Assembly: GCA_947494035.1 (NCBI GenBank) | Contig: CANLTN010000016.1 | Location: 1 to 64,000 of the forward strand | Length of the DNA stretch: 64,000 nucleotides | Reading direction: 5' to 3' | Origin: Pseudovibrio sp947494035 | GTDB taxonomy: Bacteria; Pseudomonadota; Alphaproteobacteria; Rhizobiales; Stappiaceae | Part shown: piece after piece, positions 60,440 to 64,000 of the stretch | Numbering within the stretch: the first letter of the stretch is position 1 | Layout of the letters: every line of letters begins with the position of its first letter | Notes under the pieces: model-generated | What the model was told of the DNA's origin: nothing | The model's database searches: none | The model's input: the letters and a program-made list of their open reading frames with translations, nothing else | Made by a program: the position numbers and the translations under genes

Positions 60440-60466
60440 TGCAAATGCGAATGACTTGCATTGACA
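60440..60466 (-). promoter_or_regulatory. Fur-type iron box upstream of feoA
   Basis: TGCAAATGCGAATGACTTGCA contains TGCGAAT-GA-CTTGCA, the alphaproteobacterial Fur-like pattern TGCnAAT...nTTGCA, about 45 bases before feoA. Iron repression is expected from the family. Confidence 0.6.
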
Positions 60467-60542
60467 ACAATCAAATAGGAAGCAGCTTTGGCCAAACCAC
60501 AGCCAAAGCTATCATCTTGTAATAATTATAAAAAATAGGATA

Positions 60543-62111
60543 TCAGTGAGGCGGTTTTAGTCCCGTCGCGCTACACGCTTGTTCTAAAACAGCTTCTTTG
60601 GATTTGGCAGTATCCAGCTTCATCCAGTCGATCTCTCCTGCATCGTAACTTTGCTGAAGGCGGACCACCTTCGCATCTGCGTCTGATGCGTCGCCGTGTC
60701 GCGACTCAACCCGGTTGATAAGTGTCTCAACGTCAGCTTCCAGCCAAAGCCCAATAAATTCCGCCCCGGTCTTTGCCGCGACCTGCTCAACTGCGTCTCT
60801 CTCTTCTTTCTTGCTGAACACCCCATCAACAATGACAGAGTGGCCAGCAGCCAGAACCAGTTCCGCGCGGTGCATCAGCTCAGTATAAACCTTCGCCGAA
60901 AACTCGGGCGTGTAGGCTTGCTTGGCTGCCTTGTGAAATTCGTCAAGGCCTAGCAACTCCTTGCGCAAGACATCTGTGCGCAGATGTACCGCCCCCGGCA
61001 TACGCCCAAGCATCGTGGCCAGCTTTTGACCGAGTGTCGTCTTGCCTGTGCCCGAAAGCCCGCCAATCACGCAGAGCACTGGCGGCGTTGGTTCAAGCGC
61101 GTGCTGGCAGATCTTGAAATACTCCTCAGCCTGATGCTCCGTCTTGCGACGGGTTGCTCCTTCCTGATGTAAAGAAGCCGCCGCAGCAATCTTGGCCCGG
61201 ATAGCTGCTCGCATCATCAGGTAGAACCTGAGAACACGAATATCTTTCAGATGCTGTGGCTCCTGCGTTAGTTGCAGGTAAGCATTGAGCACCACGTTGG
61301 CCGCCTCCGGCTCCTTCCGCTCACACAGATCCAATAACAAGAACGCCAAATCGTAAAGAACATCGCCAGTTGCGATTGCATCGTCGAACTCGACAGCATC
61401 AAACAACATGGGCTTGCCATCAAACATCACAATGTTGGCAAGGTGCGCATCTCCATGGGTGAGGCGAACAAGGCCCAGTTCACCGCGGTTCTGGATAATG
61501 CCTTCGATAAACTGATGTTCCTTGCGCGCGGCCTTATCCAGTGCAAGGACTTCCTCAGCCGGAAAGAACTGCGGGAACTCCTGAAACGCATCAAGGTTCT
61601 GGTTGGTATAGGCGAGCAGATCATCAATCCACGGCTGCGCTTCGCGCTGTGTCGTCCGGCTGTGCGCGTCCACCATGAGCTTGGCAAGATCAAGCGCGAG
61701 CTCTCTGCTGATCCCTTTTTCCTCAGCGATCCGGTCCAGCCCCAGATGCTCGTTGAAGCGGTTCATATGGACAACCCACTCAACCACTTCTCCCTGACCG
61801 GCCAGCTCCAGAGTTCCATCACGCTCAAGTGTAATCGGCAATGTGCTGCGATAGATCTGGGGCGCATACTGACTATTAAGGCGCATTTCTGCTTCACAGG
61901 CGCTCTTGCGTTTTTCAAGGCTGGAATAGTCGAGGAAGGGAAACTTCACATCCCGCTTCATCTTGTAGGCATCGTTCCCCACCAGAAACGCGATGTTCGC
62001 ATGGGTATCAATGCGTTTGACCTCTTGCCCCCGGTGCGCAGCAGGTGAAGAGAAGAAACCAATGATGTCGCTTTGGGTCAGGGTATCCACGTCAAAACTG
62101 CCTGTGGTCAT
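60543..62111 (-). CDS. Fusion of phosphotransferase-like domain and P-loop kinase
   Basis: 522-aa two-domain protein (COG2187 + COG0645 layout). The N-terminal aminoglycoside-phosphotransferase-like part has Lys in YKMKRDVKFPFLDYS and the catalytic loop THGDAHLANIVMFDGKPMLFDAVEFDDA. The C-terminal part is a small-molecule kinase: GGLSGTGKTTLGQKLA and LRTDVLRKELLG. Substrate unknown. ATG 62111 follows GAGGAG; the frame opens at 62183. Confidence 0.87.
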   Translation of the reverse strand: MTTGSFDVDTLTQSDIIGFFSSPAAHRGQEVKRIDTHANIAFLVGNDAYKMKRDVKFPFLDYSSLEKRKSACEAEMRLNSQYAPQIYRSTLPITLERDGTLELAGQGEVVEWVVHMNRFNEHLGLDRIAEEKGISRELALDLAKLMVDAHSRTTQREAQPWIDDLLAYTNQNLDAFQEFPQFFPAEEVLALDKAARKEHQFIEGIIQNRGELGLVRLTHGDAHLANIVMFDGKPMLFDAVEFDDAIATGDVLYDLAFLLLDLCERKEPEAANVVLNAYLQLTQEPQHLKDIRVLRFYLMMRAAIRAKIAAAASLHQEGATRRKTEHQAEEYFKICQHALEPTPPVLCVIGGLSGTGKTTLGQKLATMLGRMPGAVHLRTDVLRKELLGLDEFHKAAKQAYTPEFSAKVYTELMHRAELVLAAGHSVIVDGVFSKKEERDAVEQVAAKTGAEFIGLWLEADVETLINRVESRHGDASDADAKVVRLQQSYDAGEIDWMKLDTAKSKEAVLEQACSATGLKPPH

Positions 62112-62414
62112 GGGTACACTCCTCGAAACTGCGCAAACCTGAATGTGTTGTGCACGCTCTTGTCGTAAATGCCAATCTATCAATCGGGCTTAGGACATAT
62201 TCTGGGGCCGTGAATTTAGTATGAAGGCTCCCACAGGAAAATGGGAATGAAGGATAAGCGTGAAAGCGCCCGGTCTGTCATGCAGACCCTCATAATCACA
62301 CTGCAAATTGTCCGGTTCATTCCTATTGGGAATAATAAAGGGAAATACTGCAGATTTGCACGGGCGCATAATCCGCGTATCTTCGCCCCAATTGAATTAG
62401 GACTGGAGTGAGGG

Positions 62415-64000
62415 ATGAGCCAGACAAAACGGACCGGTGGTCAGTTAATCGTAGATGCGCTGGAAGATCAGGGCGCAGAACGTGTCTTCTGTGTGCCGGG
62501 TGAGAGTTATCTTGCAGTTCTGGACGCGCTGTACGATGCCTCTGTTCCAGTAACCTTGTGCCGTCAGGAAGGCGGCGCGGCCATGATGGCAGAAGCATGG
62601 GGCAAGATGACCGGTAAACCGGGCATCTGCATGGTCACCCGTGGCCCCGGTGCAACCAACGCATCAGCAGGTGTGCATATCGCGCAGCAGGATTCCACGC
62701 CGATGATCCTGTTTGTCGGCCAGATCGCCCGCGACATGCGCGAGCGCGACGCGTTTCAGGAAGTCAACTACCGCCAGATGTTTGGCAGCATCGCCAAATG
62801 GGTTGCCGAGATTGACCAGCCGGACCGCATTCCGGAAATGGTCTCCCGCGCCTACCACGTCGCCACATCTGGTCGTCCGGGTCCCGTCGTTCTGGCCCTA
62901 CCGGAAGACATGCTGATCGAGCTGGCAGACGCACAGCGGGTTCCAGCCATGCGTCCGGTTGAAACCTATCCATCCCCCCATCAGATGGACGAGTTCCGCG
63001 GGCTTCTGGAAGCTGCAGAACGCCCGTTCTTCATTCTTGGCGGCTCCCGCTGGTCAGAAGAAACCTGCGACACCTTCAAAGCCATTGCAGAAAAGAACAA
63101 TCTACCGGTCGGCGCTTCCTTCCGTCGACAGATGCTCTTCGACAATGGCCACGCCTGCTATGCTGGTGATGTCGGCATCGGCATCAACCCAAAGCTCAAG
63201 GCCCGCATCGAGAACTCGGATCTTATCGTTCTCCTTGGTGACATCCTCTCTGAGATGCCAAGCCAGTCCTATTCCATGCTGAACATCCCGGTCCCGTCCC
63301 AAAAGGTCGTGCACATTCATCCCGGCAGCGAAGAACTTGGCCGCATGTACGTGCCCACGCTGGGCATCAACGCAAGCCCCGCAGGCTTCTGTGAAGCATT
63401 GGCCGCGCTTGAGGTAAAGCAGCAAGCTGGCTGGAAGGCACAGGTTGACGAAGCTCATGCTGACTATCTGGCATGGTCTGGTGCCCGCCCAACAGTGGCG
63501 GGTGACCTGCAAATGTCAGAAGTCATGGAGTGGATCGAGAACAATCTCGACGACACCACCATCTTCGCCAACGGTGCAGGTAACTACGCAACATGGGTGC
63601 ACCGCTTCCACCGTTTCCGCAAATACAACACCCAGCTGGCCCCAACCTGCGGCTCCATGGGCTACGGCCTGCCAGCAGCTGTTGCGGCAAAGCTGAAGTT
63701 CCCGGAGCGTGATGTGGTTTGTTTTGCTGGCGACGGCTGCTTGCAGATGACCATTCAGGAGCTGGGAACCGCTGTGCAAAGCGGCGCCAACATCATTGTG
63801 GTTGTCGTCGACAATGGAATTTACGGCACCATTCGTATGCATCAGGAGCGTGAATATCCGGGCCGTATCAGCGCAACCACCCTGCAAAATCCAAACTTTG
63901 CCGATGTGGCCAAGGCCTATGGTTTCCACTCAAGCACGGTGAAAACAGCAGATCAGTTCGGCCCGGCCTTTGAAGCTGCAAAAGCCAGCGGCAAACCAGC
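62415..64000 (+). CDS. Thiamine-pyrophosphate enzyme, acetolactate synthase-like (truncated by window end)
   Basis: 528 residues are visible, with no stop codon before the window ends. Catalytic Glu is in LCRQEGGAAMMAEAWGKMTG (about residue 57), and the TPP motif GDGCLQMTIQELGTA...NNG equivalent (VVDNGIYG) near the C-terminal part. TRGPGATNA and VGQIARDMRERDAFQEVN follow the IlvB/pyruvate-oxidase family. GGAG seven bases before ATG 62415. Could be IlvB-like, oxalyl-CoA decarboxylase-like or benzoylformate decarboxylase-like; no small subunit is seen. Confidence 0.85.
   Translation, partial: MSQTKRTGGQLIVDALEDQGAERVFCVPGESYLAVLDALYDASVPVTLCRQEGGAAMMAEAWGKMTGKPGICMVTRGPGATNASAGVHIAQQDSTPMILFVGQIARDMRERDAFQEVNYRQMFGSIAKWVAEIDQPDRIPEMVSRAYHVATSGRPGPVVLALPEDMLIELADAQRVPAMRPVETYPSPHQMDEFRGLLEAAERPFFILGGSRWSEETCDTFKAIAEKNNLPVGASFRRQMLFDNGHACYAGDVGIGINPKLKARIENSDLIVLLGDILSEMPSQSYSMLNIPVPSQKVVHIHPGSEELGRMYVPTLGINASPAGFCEALAALEVKQQAGWKAQVDEAHADYLAWSGARPTVAGDLQMSEVMEWIENNLDDTTIFANGAGNYATWVHRFHRFRKYNTQLAPTCGSMGYGLPAAVAAKLKFPERDVVCFAGDGCLQMTIQELGTAVQSGANIIVVVVDNGIYGTIRMHQEREYPGRISATTLQNPNFADVAKAYGFHSSTVKTADQFGPAFEAAKASGKP

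Overview
The window reads as chromosomal DNA of a marine-type alphaproteobacterium. The complete Kelly-Friedrich sox cluster, cyanide-insensitive bd oxidase, CUT1 amino-sugar transporter, TGC-type Fur box and dispersed CCGGTTTTCGG intergenic elements fit the Pseudovibrio/Stappiaceae/Rhizobiales neighbourhood. This assignment is inference; there is no rRNA or marker gene to prove it. I found no tRNA, rRNA, CRISPR array, intact IS or prophage.

Layout. 0.3-2.5 kb: amidase and an AT-rich FkbM methyltransferase (probably accessory). 2.6-15.1 kb: a full thiosulfate-oxidation locus. soxVW-XYZABCDEF run leftward, and soxS-glcG-soxR-soxT run rightward from a shared divergent promoter. The repressor SoxR has the Cys42/Cys108 pair of BigR/SqrR persulfide sensors. 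Two ATTC-N8-GAAT palindromes, in front of soxV/soxS and in front of soxX, are its likely operators. 15.3-17.2 kb: NAD salvage (pncA-pncB). 17.3-26.2 kb: an operon of an alkyl-DHAP-synthase-like flavoenzyme, a GlpD-like dehydrogenase and an FGGY kinase, then a double cupin, a secreted alpha/beta hydrolase bounded by 17-bp direct repeats, and a membrane di-iron hydroxylase that resembles animal alkylglycerol monooxygenase. Together these suggest ether-lipid (alkylglycerol) metabolism, the most interesting hypothesis here.

26.6-29.7 kb: a 56-aa XapX protein with a palindrome-bearing promoter, an FMN reductase, a possible untranslated RNA, a LysE-type exporter and an alpha/beta hydrolase. 30.3-43.2 kb: an amino-sugar utilisation regulon with a cytoplasmic GH20 hexosaminidase, GntR regulator, CUT1 ABC transporter, Gfo/Idh oxidoreductase, SIS deaminase, ROK kinase, GatZ/KbaZ-like protein and NagA. 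43.2-46.7 kb: a type I secretion ABC/HlyD pair without a local substrate. 47.2-51.3 kb: LysR plus a divergent SDR, then a class I amidotransferase and a PuuB/OrdL-type flavoprotein (polyamine degradation). 51.7-53.4 kb: panB and a membrane-anchored isochorismatase-fold hydrolase. 53.8-56.3 kb: cydAB of the cyanide-insensitive type with a 43-aa DUF2474 subunit. 56.6-60.4 kb: two DUF805 proteins and feoABC with a Fur-like box. 60.5-64 kb: a kinase fusion protein and a TPP enzyme cut by the window end.

Start codons were moved from the longest open frame where a Shine-Dalgarno sequence, signal peptide or operon overlap decided it. All functional statements rest on reading motifs in the translated sequence, without database searches.
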